A DNA stretch of 64,000 bases, taken from NCBI RefSeq assembly GCF_946184425.1, contig NZ_CAMHFP010000007.1, positions 1-64,000 on the forward strand. Direction: 5' to 3'. The position numbers were made by a program, and so were the translations under genes. Each line of letters opens with the position of its first letter. Position 1 is the first letter of the stretch. Source of the DNA: an uncultured Methanobrevibacter sp. Its GTDB lineage: Archaea; Methanobacteriota; Methanobacteria; Methanobacteriales; Methanobacteriaceae. A model generated the notes under the pieces. That model searched no databases and was not told where the DNA came from. It worked only from the letters and a program-made list of their open reading frames with translations. Shown piece by piece: positions 1 through 10,475 of this stretch.

Positions 1-38
1 TTTAATTTTTATTATTAAATTACATTATTTACTAAAAA

Positions 39-46
39 TTTATAAA
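39..46 (+). promoter_or_regulatory. putative TATA box for first adhesin gene
   Basis: TTTATAAA in an AT-rich leader about 60 bases before the ATG at 105, a workable position for an archaeal promoter with a short 5' UTR. The surrounding composition makes such matches common, so support is modest. Confidence 0.35.
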
Positions 47-104
47 TGAATTTTTAGATATATTAATAATGTATTAAAATTTTGAAAATTTGAGGTAAAT
101 TTTT

Positions 105-2372
105 ATGAAAACTAAAGAAATTTTTATAGTATTGGCCATATTGTGCCTTTTAGTGTCTGTAGCGGGAGTGTCCGCTGAAGATAATAATACTATAAAAGAT
201 AATAAAGAAACGGTTTTAACCAGTTTCGATGATTCTAATAAAGTATTGGAATCTTCAATATCTGAAAATTTAACAAAAACTTCTAAAACTATCAGTGATT
301 TTCGTGATGAAATAGAAAATTCTGATGATAATTCCGTTGTAAAAATAGAAAAGGATTATTACTTTAATAATGACAGTACTCCTGACAATAGAGGGATAAC
401 CATATTAAAAAATAATGTAACTATAGACGGTCAGGGACATACATTTGATGGAAATTCATCAAATTTGACTTTTCTTTTCAGAATCCATGGAGATAACGTA
501 GTATTGAAAAATATGAACTTTATAAATTGGGAATTATACAATTCTTATGACATTATTGAATGGATAGGTAATTCAGGATTGCTTGAAGATTGTAGATTTA
601 TTAATAATACTGGTATAAGCGGTGGAACTGTTGACTGGACAGGTATTTCTGGACTCATGTCTGGTTGTGAATTTATAAACAATACTGCAGATAACGGTGG
701 AGCAGTCTATTGGTATGGTGAAGATGGTCATATATCTGATTCCACTTTCTACAATAACACAGCTTATGAAGCTGGTGGGGCATTATATGTCTATGGAAGA
801 AATTTCACATTGTCTTATAGTAATTTTGAACTAAATAGTGCAGATGTTGGTGGAGCAATATACTGGGAAAATGACAGAGGACTAATTTATGAAACTCAGT
901 TTATAAACAATACTGCCGATACGGCTGGAGCATTATACCTTTTAATAGGTCCTTTTAATGTGATGGAGTCTACTTTTATAAACAACACTGCTGATGATTA
1001 CGGTGGTGCTATTTATTGGGAAAGTATGGATGGAAATATTACTGAATGTTATTTTTTAGCAAATAATGCATCAAACGGTGGAGCTGTATACTGTGACAAT
1101 TATTGTGATGTAACTATAAATAAAACTTACTTTGAGAATAATAGTGCAGATTTCGGTGGGGCTGTAATGATTGAGGATAACGGCAATATTGACAATTCAT
1201 TATTTGAATCTAATTCCGCTACATCCTATGGTGGAGCTATCTATGCGGATAGTGAAGCAACAATCAATAACACTGATTTTACTGGAAATAAAGCTGAAAC
1301 TGGTGGTGCTGTTGCAATGGCGGATGGTAATATTTCAAATTCAACATTTACAAAAAACACTGCAAATTCAGGTGGAGCGGTAGCTGCTGCCGGTGAAGTT
1401 GTGGTTGATGGAGTTTCTTTTGAGGCAAACAAAGCAAAAGATAAAAGTAACAATATCATTTCACAGGACGGCAATATCATAACAAAAAATTGCGATTCCG
1501 ACACTCCAATTATTTTAAATGGAATTGAAATGGAAATTGATGACAGCATTGACCAGTATACATATGGTGAGATAATTAAAATACCTGTTGCAATAACTCA
1601 AAACGGTAATTCGGTTAATGGAGGAGTTGTTTCAACTAAAATCAATGGAAAAACATACTCAGCAAATGTCGTAAACGGTACTGCAACAATAGCTGTTCCT
1701 AAATTAAATGTAGGAAAATACTCCCTAACCGTAAATTATGTTAGACAAGGATATAATGATCCTGCACTTAAGTACAATGTCACAGTAGTTAAATCAAAAG
1801 CTATTGTAATTGCATTTGCAAAAAGATTTATTATAAACTATCCGAACAAATTTAACATTGCACTTAAAGACGGCAAAGGAAAAGTTATTGTAGGTAAAAA
1901 AGTTATTGTTAGAGTTAATGGCAAATATTTGGGAACTGCAAAAACCAATTCAAAAGGTATTGCTACATTAATAATCTCTGCAGTTAAATTCAAGATATTA
2001 AAAGCAGGTTATAAAAATTTAGCTATTACTTTTACTGATTCAAATTATAATACTGCTTCCAAAGTGGTTAAAATTAGAATACTTAAAGAAAATACTAAAA
2101 TCGCAGCTAAAATTAATACCTACAAGAGCTCTTTGAAAATTAAAAAATTTGCAGTTGTATTGAAGAATTATAAAAATAAACCGGTGAAGAACTTGAAAGT
2201 TACACTTAAAGTTAATGGAAAATTATATGTTGCTAAAACTAATTCTAAAGGTCAGGCAATATTCAAAATAACTAAATTAACAAAAAAAGGAACTTTTATT
2301 TCTATAGTTAAATTTTCCGGTAATTATTATTATAATACAATATCCAAAAAGGTAAAAATTAGGGTTATATGA
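105..2372 (+). CDS. adhesin-like surface protein, beta-helix plus Ig-like domains
   Basis: Predicted exported surface protein of 755 aa. It has a signal peptide (residues 1-25, hydrophobic core then VSA-ED). A right-handed beta-helix region (about 60-455) is built of repeats of the Chlamydia Pmp type, recurring as N-N-T-A-D-x-G-G-A-(V/I)-Y. Two or three Ig-like or invasin-type modules follow, with the signature K-T-N-S-K-G-x-A in the last 200 residues. No C-terminal membrane anchor is visible; the tail is basic. A GAGGT ribosome site precedes the ATG. Ten bases separate it from the next adhesin gene, so the two are probably one operon. Such adhesin-like proteins are abundant in Methanobrevibacter and are thought to bind host or partner cells; the ligand cannot be read from sequence. 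Confidence 0.88.
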   Translation: MKTKEIFIVLAILCLLVSVAGVSAEDNNTIKDNKETVLTSFDDSNKVLESSISENLTKTSKTISDFRDEIENSDDNSVVKIEKDYYFNNDSTPDNRGITILKNNVTIDGQGHTFDGNSSNLTFLFRIHGDNVVLKNMNFINWELYNSYDIIEWIGNSGLLEDCRFINNTGISGGTVDWTGISGLMSGCEFINNTADNGGAVYWYGEDGHISDSTFYNNTAYEAGGALYVYGRNFTLSYSNFELNSADVGGAIYWENDRGLIYETQFINNTADTAGALYLLIGPFNVMESTFINNTADDYGGAIYWESMDGNITECYFLANNASNGGAVYCDNYCDVTINKTYFENNSADFGGAVMIEDNGNIDNSLFESNSATSYGGAIYADSEATINNTDFTGNKAETGGAVAMADGNISNSTFTKNTANSGGAVAAAGEVVVDGVSFEANKAKDKSNNIISQDGNIITKNCDSDTPIILNGIEMEIDDSIDQYTYGEIIKIPVAITQNGNSVNGGVVSTKINGKTYSANVVNGTATIAVPKLNVGKYSLTVNYVRQGYNDPALKYNVTVVKSKAIVIAFAKRFIINYPNKFNIALKDGKGKVIVGKKVIVRVNGKYLGTAKTNSKGIATLIISAVKFKILKAGYKNLAITFTDSNYNTASKVVKIRILKENTKIAAKINTYKSSLKIKKFAVVLKNYKNKPVKNLKVTLKVNGKLYVAKTNSKGQAIFKITKLTKKGTFISIVKFSGNYYYNTISKKVKIRVI

Positions 2373-2382
2373 GGTTTTATAA

Positions 2383-5300
2383 ATGAAATCTAAATTATTG
2401 ATTATTTGTTTGTTATTGCTTGCATTATGCTCAATTTCTTCAGTTGCAGCGCAGGACGCCAATAATCAAACAGATATTTTTCAAAATAATAATGAATCAA
2501 TTGAAAATGGCGATGCTTCAATTGATGAAGATTCAAAATTGCTTTTGACTAATGATAATGTACTGTCACAGGGCAGTTTTGATGATTTGCAGAAAAAAGT
2601 TAATAATGCCTCTGAAGGTTCTACATTAGTTTTGGATACAAATTATCAAAGTACTGATAATATTCTAAAAATAGATAAAACCATTACAATTGACGGTAAG
2701 GGTCATACAATCAACTGTTCCAAACAGGGACTGAAATCTTCAGCAGGAACAATCACTATTAAAAATCTAATATTTGTAAATGGTAAAAATGATGATTACC
2801 AAACAGGAGGATGCATATACATAACAGGTTCTGCTAAATACATAGTTATTAACTGTACATTTAAAAACAATTATGCTAAAAATTATGGTGGAGCTATTTT
2901 CAATAACGTGGAAGATACATTAACCATTATCAATTCAACATTCACAAACAATAATGTTGATGTTCATGGCGGGGCAATATATTCAAAAGGAGATATTGTA
3001 GTCAAAAATTCAAAATTTTTAAATAATGCCGCTAAACGTTCAGGGGGTGCAATCTACTCTCAGAGAATGTGTACTGTTACCGATTCAGTATTCGATTCAA
3101 ACAAGGCAGAAAGTGACGGTGGAGCAATCATATCCAAAAAAGATTTAACAGCAGAAAACTCCAAATTCACAAACAACAAGGCTAATAATGGTGGGGCGGT
3201 ATTTACTACAGAAGATGGAGTATTTGATAAATGTATATTCACAGGTAACAATGCTAAAAGCGGAGGAGCTATCTATTCCAATGGTGTAAAACGTACATTG
3301 ATAAATGACTGTATTTTAAACAACAATGTAGCTTCTTCCGGTAGTGGAGGAGCTGTTTATTCATACAAATGGACTCATGTAGATAACTCCACATTCACAG
3401 GCAATACTGCAGACGGTAAAGGTGGAGCAATCTATACAGATTACATCAGCTTCGGAATTAACGGTCTGTTCCAGTCAAATACTGCTAAAGATCATGGTGG
3501 AGCTATTTACACATCCACAATATCAAATGACATCACAAATGTAAAATTCATTGGAAATAAGGTAACCGCTGATTTTGGTGGTGCGCTTTATATCAACAAT
3601 AAATGTAAAGACATAACATTCAAATCATGCAGTTTCATAAACAATTCAGCTACAGCCGGTGACGGTGGAGCAATACACAGTGACAGCAGTTCCACTAATC
3701 TCAAATTCCTTCAGTGCACTTTCACTGGAAATACTGCGGCAGGAGGTAAAGAAAGACGTTATGGTGGTGCAATTCGTTCAAATGGTGTTGTAAACATAGA
3801 TAATTGTACATTTGCCAATAACTGGGCTGAAAACTATGGTGGTGCAATATATACAGAAAAAGCAAATGAGATAAAAAATTCCGTTTTTATTTCAAATCAA
3901 ATTAAAAACGGTGGAAAAAGAGACGGTGGAGCAATTTACATTAATAAAGAGTGTACTATAAATATAAATGGTTGTTATTTTGAATTTAATAATGGTGTGG
4001 AACGTGGTGGAGTACTCTACACAGATTCTAAAAATGCTCATTTAAGATTAACCAATAATGCATTCATAGGAAATTCTGCAAGCGGTCAGGGAGTGACTGT
4101 TTTCAATAGTGGTTATTACGATGCTGTCAACAATAATTGGTGGGGTGCTAATGGTGTTCCTCTTGGAAACCAATTGAAAGAGTACCATACCTTTGGAAGT
4201 AACACTGATAAAAACGATGACAGTCCTGTCAGCGTAAGTGTTTCTGGTGATAAAAACTCATATGTTGATGTAAAAGCATCTATCAAGATATCATTCACAG
4301 GCAATGTTCCATATTATACATTCGATAAAATATCATATTCATCAGACAAAAAAGGTGTTTTTGTTGACAAGAAAGTTAACGGAAATTTCCTGGAACTAAA
4401 ATATATTCCAAACGAGACTGGAATTCATAAAATTACTATTTCAGTCGGCCAGTTCCAAAAATTAACATTTGAAACCACTGCTTCATATATCAGTGTTTAC
4501 GGTTATGATTTAAATAAGGTATTCGGTGAAGATAAATATTATTCTGCTGTATTTAAAGATTCAAAAGGTAATTTCTTGGCTAATGATACTGCAGTAAAGT
4601 TCAACATTAACAATGTCAACTATACTGGATATGTTACTAATGGTATTGCTAGTCTGTATGCTAATTTGCAACCTGGCAATTACACTGTTAAAGCAATAAA
4701 TCCTGTTACCAATCAAACTTTCACAAATAAGCTGAATATTAAAGAAAGAAATATGCTGTTCAACATCAATGATCCTTATGTTGTCCAGTTCAACAGTCAA
4801 TATGCAACAAACAGCAGCAATGTTACATTCACAATAAATGGTAAAACATTCAACAGCAACATTTCCGAAGATGGTATTGCTTACTTCAGACTCAATGTTG
4901 CTGCGGGAAAATACACTGTTACAACCAAATTCGGAGATATTGTCATACAGGAAAACATTACAGTTTCAAATAAATTTTCCAATATGGATTTGGGATTGAA
5001 TGATGCAAGCTATGGTTCATTCCTGCCTATAAGCGGTAATGAAACATTCACAATTAAGAATCTGACCATGGTCAGTTCTCTTGGAGATAATCTCTATAGA
5101 TATGTTTTACCTCAGGGTGAGGCTTTCATATTATACAATGTCACAGCCTCAAATACTGCTGAGCTGACTAATGTTTTAAGAAAAATATCTGCCAAGGAGT
5201 TCAGAGCAGATGTTATTATCATCAATCTTAAAAAGGAAACTTATAAGGTCACTGATAACTTCTGGAGAGACCAGGAATGGTATTATCTTATTCATTTAAC

Positions 5301-7647
5301 TCATGGAACTTTATTCATTAATGGTAATGGAGCTACTTTAGATGACGGTTATCACCATAATTTCATGGCTTTGGAACCAAGTACTCGAACAATTATTAAT
5401 AATGTGACATTTAAGAAATTTTATCGTGTATTTTCAAGTGCTGGTGACGTCAGCTGTACCAATTCAGTATTTGTAGAAAACAACGCTAAATTTTTCCAAA
5501 CAAAAACACCGGCTTCTGTAATCTACAATAAATACAAGGCTTCATTTGAAAACTGTATTTTTGATCATAACAAAAACGATGATGTGACTTTCGGCAGCCA
5601 TGATGAAAACACTATGGGTGGTGTTTTATATGGTGAAAAGAATTCAGTAACCAATTTCATAAAATGTCAATTTAAGGCTGAATCAGATAATGTGCGTGCC
5701 GTTGATAAAAGTATGATTGTAGTTTATGATGATGATTTCAATGCATATAATCATATTGTTGCAAACGGTTATCTTGAAACCGCTGCAAGTATAAGCATAA
5801 TGAAAACAGGTTCATATAATAAAAATAATACATTAACCTACAATATTTCTTCAGTTGATGAACTTTTAAAATGGAATAGATTAAAAGATGGTAAATTCTC
5901 TTTAATATATAGATTATATAATGTTTTAGATGATGCTACAGCATATGTATTCAATTTGGCTCCGGGCGTATATAATGCAAAATATGAACATTACCGTGAT
6001 AAACATCAGGATGAATGGAGAACTGATTATCAAGGTTTAATGCCTGCCATTGTTCAGAATGAATACTTGGTTGATGTAGGTGCTAAGCCTGTTGTTATAA
6101 ACGGTCATGGAGCTACAATAGCTTATCCGGATGCTTTAGTATTTAATGATTATCATTTTGCATATGTTCCAAAATCAGGGTCATTAACTTTAGTTAATAT
6201 GACCATTAAAAATTTCAACACAGCTATTATTAACTATGGAACATTTATTGCGATAAATTGTACATTTGAGAATAATAGAATTAACCACATTAGTAAAACC
6301 GGAGATTTCGGTGGTGCTGTTAGAAACTATGGTCATGTTTATTGCTATAATTCCACATTTAAAGATAACGGAGCTAATGCAGGTGGTGCATATTACAGTG
6401 ATGACTCTGCAAACGCTCTATTTTCAAACTGTACATTTTCAAACAATAAAATTGTATCCAAATTAGTTTGGAAAAATGGAAATCCAAGCAATTTGCACAT
6501 CACTGGAAACTCAGTTGTTAAATTAGTAAATTGTAAAGGTATTGGTAAAGACAGTATTAAACTAGATAAGAGTGGTATTTGCTTAACTAGAGATTCTCTT
6601 GGTTATAGTGTATACAATGCAGTAGTAGACAGCATTTCATCTTTGATAAAAGTTTCCAAAATTGTTAAAAACAATAAGGAATATGATATTATCAATGTAA
6701 CTTTCAAACCTGGAAGTTATGCTATCTTCCCGGATTCAAATACATTATTTGAAATGGATTATGGAATGTTGATTTTAAACGGTAACGGTGCAAGGGTTTT
6801 TGTTTCAAATCCAAAAGATAGTGACGAAACCAAATTCTTAACAACCACTTCACGTTCTACAGTCAATATCGTAAACTTGTCCATTGAAGGATTTAACATG
6901 GCAATAATCAATTCCGGATCTTTAACAATCACTAATTCATCATTAAATAACAATAGGGTGGATTATAATTTCAAAGAAGATTATGGTGGTGCTATCGTTA
7001 ATAAAGGCGGTATTTTGAATGTTTTAAATACTACATTTAACGGCAATTATGCAAAATATGGTGGAGCTGTTTACACTACTAGTGCTACTCACTTTATTAT
7101 ATCCACTTTCACAAACAACTATGGATATAATAGTAAATCAAATGTGGATATTTATAATAAGCAAGGTTCCGTTGAAATTGTTTCTGTTACTAATATAATA
7201 CCTAAAATTACTGAAAAAAATCCTGCACCTGCTTGGAAAGTTCAAATGCTTGAAACTGGTATATTTTTAGTAACTTTAGCTGTTACTATGGGTTCCAGTT
7301 GGGCAATTAGTGCAACAGGTGTTGCGGCTGCGAATTTGATATCAATGGGTGCCGGTGCTCTTATTGGCGGTAGTTTTGGTGCTTTGGAAGGATTTATCTA
7401 TTCCAATGATCATCAGGATTACAGCAGCTTCTGGGTAAGAGTATTAAAAGGTGTAGCTAACGGTATCAGTTTTGTTCCATATGGGGCAGCAGCTAATAAA
7501 TTAGCACCAATTACAGATCAGTTAATTAAAAAAGCTGCTCTTGATAAAATCTATGCTAAATTTGTTCAACAGACTGTTAAATTAGCTAAAGAGCAGGTCA
7601 CTGCAATGAGTAAGAAGAATTCATACGAAATCATGAAAATATTTTAG
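2383..7647 (+). CDS. giant adhesin-like protein with unusual hydrophobic C-terminal domain
   Basis: Predicted exported protein of 1754 aa with a signal peptide (residues 1-24, ending VAA-QD). A long Pmp-type beta-helix (about 70-590) has dozens of G-G-A-(I/V)-Y/F repeats, then Ig-like modules (about 600-930), then a second beta-helix (about 930-1610). The last 115 residues differ: a hydrophobic stretch with G-A-G-A-L-I-G-G-S-F-G type glycine-zipper spacing, then a Lys/Ala-rich helix. This could be a membrane-inserting or polymorphic-toxin-like tail, or simply an anchor. The GAGGT ribosome site overlaps the stop codon of the upstream adhesin gene, which suggests translational coupling. A palindrome with a T-run follows the gene. 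The surface location is well supported; the C-terminal function is unknown. Confidence 0.87.
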   Translation: MKSKLLIICLLLLALCSISSVAAQDANNQTDIFQNNNESIENGDASIDEDSKLLLTNDNVLSQGSFDDLQKKVNNASEGSTLVLDTNYQSTDNILKIDKTITIDGKGHTINCSKQGLKSSAGTITIKNLIFVNGKNDDYQTGGCIYITGSAKYIVINCTFKNNYAKNYGGAIFNNVEDTLTIINSTFTNNNVDVHGGAIYSKGDIVVKNSKFLNNAAKRSGGAIYSQRMCTVTDSVFDSNKAESDGGAIISKKDLTAENSKFTNNKANNGGAVFTTEDGVFDKCIFTGNNAKSGGAIYSNGVKRTLINDCILNNNVASSGSGGAVYSYKWTHVDNSTFTGNTADGKGGAIYTDYISFGINGLFQSNTAKDHGGAIYTSTISNDITNVKFIGNKVTADFGGALYINNKCKDITFKSCSFINNSATAGDGGAIHSDSSSTNLKFLQCTFTGNTAAGGKERRYGGAIRSNGVVNIDNCTFANNWAENYGGAIYTEKANEIKNSVFISNQIKNGGKRDGGAIYINKECTININGCYFEFNNGVERGGVLYTDSKNAHLRLTNNAFIGNSASGQGVTVFNSGYYDAVNNNWWGANGVPLGNQLKEYHTFGSNTDKNDDSPVSVSVSGDKNSYVDVKASIKISFTGNVPYYTFDKISYSSDKKGVFVDKKVNGNFLELKYIPNETGIHKITISVGQFQKLTFETTASYISVYGYDLNKVFGEDKYYSAVFKDSKGNFLANDTAVKFNINNVNYTGYVTNGIASLYANLQPGNYTVKAINPVTNQTFTNKLNIKERNMLFNINDPYVVQFNSQYATNSSNVTFTINGKTFNSNISEDGIAYFRLNVAAGKYTVTTKFGDIVIQENITVSNKFSNMDLGLNDASYGSFLPISGNETFTIKNLTMVSSLGDNLYRYVLPQGEAFILYNVTASNTAELTNVLRKISAKEFRADVIIINLKKETYKVTDNFWRDQEWYYLIHLTHGTLFINGNGATLDDGYHHNFMALEPSTRTIINNVTFKKFYRVFSSAGDVSCTNSVFVENNAKFFQTKTPASVIYNKYKASFENCIFDHNKNDDVTFGSHDENTMGGVLYGEKNSVTNFIKCQFKAESDNVRAVDKSMIVVYDDDFNAYNHIVANGYLETAASISIMKTGSYNKNNTLTYNISSVDELLKWNRLKDGKFSLIYRLYNVLDDATAYVFNLAPGVYNAKYEHYRDKHQDEWRTDYQGLMPAIVQNEYLVDVGAKPVVINGHGATIAYPDALVFNDYHFAYVPKSGSLTLVNMTIKNFNTAIINYGTFIAINCTFENNRINHISKTGDFGGAVRNYGHVYCYNSTFKDNGANAGGAYYSDDSANALFSNCTFSNNKIVSKLVWKNGNPSNLHITGNSVVKLVNCKGIGKDSIKLDKSGICLTRDSLGYSVYNAVVDSISSLIKVSKIVKNNKEYDIINVTFKPGSYAIFPDSNTLFEMDYGMLILNGNGARVFVSNPKDSDETKFLTTTSRSTVNIVNLSIEGFNMAIINSGSLTITNSSLNNNRVDYNFKEDYGGAIVNKGGILNVLNTTFNGNYAKYGGAVYTTSATHFIISTFTNNYGYNSKSNVDIYNKQGSVEIVSVTNIIPKITEKNPAPAWKVQMLETGIFLVTLAVTMGSSWAISATGVAAANLISMGAGALIGGSFGALEGFIYSNDHQDYSSFWVRVLKGVANGISFVPYGAAANKLAPITDQLIKKAALDKIYAKFVQQTVKLAKEQVTAMSKKNSYEIMKIF

Positions 7648-7650
7648 GGA

Positions 7651-7690
7651 ATTAATTGTATACAATTAATATCCTTTCTTTTTTTTATTT
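7651..7690 (+). terminator. palindrome plus T-run terminator after adhesin operon
   Basis: A perfect 20-base palindrome (ATTAATTGTA and its complement, 7651-7670) lies just after the stop codon at 7647 and is followed by a T-rich tract to 7690. This fits transcription termination for the two-gene adhesin operon. Confidence 0.6.
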
Positions 7691-7826
7691 TTAAATCAAT
7701 ATTATTTCATAATATAGAATGACTGCATTTTTAATTGGTTTTCTTTGGATTATAAAGCATTTTTTTTACATCAAAATATTATATAAATTACTATTTCAGA
7801 TTTAATTAAACTTTTTAAAAATAATT

Positions 7827-7865
7827 GTTTTGAATGTCCCTTCTAAAACATTCGATAACAAAAAG
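7827..7865 (+). repeat. degenerate copy of the 37-base CRISPR-like repeat
   Basis: Begins GTTTTGAAT and retains AAACATTCGATA, with substitutions in the middle and a 2-3 base insertion before the A-rich end. It is the leftmost copy seen and lies in the gap before the adhesin gene at 8007. It has the same orientation as the perfect copies at 13196 and 26165. Confidence 0.6.
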
Positions 7866-8006
7866 TTTGGTAATTAACTATACTAGCACCTTTTAATGAA
7901 AGCAATAGCTTTATTTGACTTATATAATTTTTTCATTAAATATATTTTCATAATGTTATTTTGTGTAGAATATCAAATATTTTACGGGCATTATAGGAGA
8001 AAAATT

Positions 8007-10328
8007 ATGAAGCTTAAAAAAATAATGCTTGTCAGCATATTGCTGCTGGCTATTTTAACAATTGGTGCTGTTAGTGCAGAAGACAATGTAACTTCTGATA
8101 AACTGGCAATTGAGGAAATTTCATCTGATGAGATTTCAATTGAACAAAATGATTATGTATCAAAGGATTATAACACGTCTATTGATGTAACAATCCCAGA
8201 TAAAATCATTACTAATGGTAAAGAGTATTTTGATGAGGAAATGAGCATAGACTTGCCGGTGGATGTTGATGAATATAATATGAACGTTTACTTTGATGAC
8301 AAGGTCTACAGAACTTTTGATTCAGAATACAGTATATTCCAATATATTGACTTAGATGATGAATTCTATGAATTTATAGGCAATCCTGGTTATCATGAAT
8401 GGAAAGTGGAATTTTTAGGGGATGGAAAATACAATCCTATGACTCTTGGAGGAAAATTTTTCTATTCTCAAATAGACATTGACTTTTCAGAGGAAACAGA
8501 TTCAGATTATGTGCCTATTGATATATATGCTCCAAAAGGAGCTAACGGATATGTCACAGTTAACATAAATGGCAAACAGGTAACTCGTCAAAAATTCAAG
8601 GATAAAGACTGGGATGATGATTATGCCTGGATGAGTCTGAATGTCTATACTGGCATAAAAGAAAAGCAATTCGGACTTTATCCGTACATTATATCCTACA
8701 CTGGCGATAATAAATTGTATGATTTTGTAAAAAACGGAACATTTAACTATCATTATACTTTTGATGTTTACTGTGATGAAGAGATAGATATTGGACGTTC
8801 AACAGATCTTTGTATTGATCTTCCTGAGGATGTTAAAGGAAAAGTTGATATCACTATTGATGGTGTCACTGAAACTGTCGTTGCAGAAGAAATCATTCGA
8901 AAGGAAATCGAGGGACTGGATTTGTTCAACCACACAATAGTTGTCAGATACTATGGAGGCAACTATCCTGAAAATTCAACAACACTCAATTTGTATGTCC
9001 GTGAATATTGGGATATAGAAAGCTATGTAGACTATAAGCATAATGTAATAGTCAACCTGACAATGAACAAGAATGCGAAAGGAAAACTCGTTGTTAAACT
9101 TGACGATAAGGTAATTGCATCAGCAAATTTTGTTGATGGTGTTGCAAGTGCAAAATTACCTATTTTACCTCTTGGAGAACACTATATTATATGTGAATAT
9201 CAGGGAAGCGACTATAAAATTGAACCAAAAGAAGAATATGTTCAAGTAACTCCTGTCGTAACAATTCCAGACATGCGTGTAGGGGATAATAAGTACCTGG
9301 AAATTGAATATCCATCAGATGCAACCGGTGATTTGGAGGTATTAATTGATTATGAAGAATGTGATGTTGAGTTTAAAAACGGAAAGGCAAGAGTGTCTCT
9401 AGCTTATTTGGATGTTGGTTTATGGGATGTAGAAATTATTTATGAAAACGGAAACTATCCTGATTATGGCGATGATTTTGAAATAGATGTGAAAAAATTA
9501 CTTCCAAAAATAACTCCAACATTTCCTAATACACTGACTGTAGGAGAAAAAGCAAAATTCACATTCACCCTGCCAAAAGATGCAACTGGAGAAATGCAAA
9601 TAATTATTCTTGTCGATGGAATGTATGGTGAAGACTGGGATGACGGATATGGTGATATAAATTCAGGCAAAGCCACAGTGTATGTCACTCCCACAAAAGC
9701 TGGGACCTGGTCATTAAATTATCTCTACGATGGTGATGACAAATATGACATGGTAAGTGAAGCTGTCATGGTGACTGTTTCACCTGCAATAAAAAAAATC
9801 ACAGGAAACACAAATGTCAACATGTACTACTATGACGGACACACATACAAAGTACGTGTAAGAGGTGATGACGGTCAATTTGTTGGTAAAAACCAAATCG
9901 TGCTTATTAAAGTTGGAAAAACATTATTCAGAGTAAAAACCAATGCAAACGGCTGGGCAATTCTCAAAATACCGTACACAATCACTCCAGGAAAATACAT
10001 AATAACTACAGCATATGCCGGACAAACCGTTAAAAACGTTTTAAATGTCATCCAGGTGCTTAAAACACCGAAAACTGCAACAGTCAAAAAATCAGCAAAA
10101 ATACTTTTACTAAAAGCAGTACTCAAAAAAGGCAAAGTACCGATTGCAGGAAAAATAGTTAAATTCAAAGTGAACGGTAAAATCTACAGTGCAAAAACCA
10201 ACAAAAACGGACTTGCAATTGCTAAAATCAACAAAGCCGCAATCAACAAACTGAGCATCAGAAAATATATCGTTCAAACAATATATCTGAAAGATATTGT
10301 AAAATCAACATTAATCGTTAGACGTTAG
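8007..10328 (+). CDS. adhesin-like protein made of Ig-like domains
   Basis: Predicted exported protein of 773 aa. The ATG at 8007 is chosen because it follows AGGAGA and starts a proper signal peptide (residues 1-25, ending VSA-ED); an in-frame ATG at 7896 would bury that signal. Unlike its neighbours it has no beta-helix repeats but a series of acidic Ig-like modules of about 85-95 residues. It ends in two modules typical of Methanobrevibacter adhesin-like proteins (V-K-T-N-A-N-G-W-A and A-K-T-N-K-N-G-L-A signatures). No membrane anchor is visible. The degenerate CRISPR-like repeat sits 142 bases upstream and a hairpin terminator directly follows. Confidence 0.86.
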   Translation: MKLKKIMLVSILLLAILTIGAVSAEDNVTSDKLAIEEISSDEISIEQNDYVSKDYNTSIDVTIPDKIITNGKEYFDEEMSIDLPVDVDEYNMNVYFDDKVYRTFDSEYSIFQYIDLDDEFYEFIGNPGYHEWKVEFLGDGKYNPMTLGGKFFYSQIDIDFSEETDSDYVPIDIYAPKGANGYVTVNINGKQVTRQKFKDKDWDDDYAWMSLNVYTGIKEKQFGLYPYIISYTGDNKLYDFVKNGTFNYHYTFDVYCDEEIDIGRSTDLCIDLPEDVKGKVDITIDGVTETVVAEEIIRKEIEGLDLFNHTIVVRYYGGNYPENSTTLNLYVREYWDIESYVDYKHNVIVNLTMNKNAKGKLVVKLDDKVIASANFVDGVASAKLPILPLGEHYIICEYQGSDYKIEPKEEYVQVTPVVTIPDMRVGDNKYLEIEYPSDATGDLEVLIDYEECDVEFKNGKARVSLAYLDVGLWDVEIIYENGNYPDYGDDFEIDVKKLLPKITPTFPNTLTVGEKAKFTFTLPKDATGEMQIIILVDGMYGEDWDDGYGDINSGKATVYVTPTKAGTWSLNYLYDGDDKYDMVSEAVMVTVSPAIKKITGNTNVNMYYYDGHTYKVRVRGDDGQFVGKNQIVLIKVGKTLFRVKTNANGWAILKIPYTITPGKYIITTAYAGQTVKNVLNVIQVLKTPKTATVKKSAKILLLKAVLKKGKVPIAGKIVKFKVNGKIYSAKTNKNGLAIAKINKAAINKLSIRKYIVQTIYLKDIVKSTLIVRR

Positions 10329-10364
10329 AGAAACACACACTCTAACACTTTTTATTTTTTTTTG
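10324..10364 (+). terminator. hairpin terminator
   Basis: GTTAGAG (10324-10330) pairs with CTCTAAC (10340-10346) across a 9-base loop and is followed by a long T-run. The stem includes the stop codon of the adhesin gene ending at 10328. Confidence 0.75.
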
Positions 10365-10475
10365 AATAATCTTCATATTTTAACAAATAATATATATCAA
10401 AATTACATATTTGAAAGATTAATATTGAACTGATTTGATGTCATAAATGTATTTTTAATAGGGGTTTGTCAAAAA

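Noticed and set aside
1241-1549. Antisense open frames within the adhesin genes
   Set aside because: They mirror the repetitive coding strand, have no ribosome site and recur in every adhesin gene as composition shadows.
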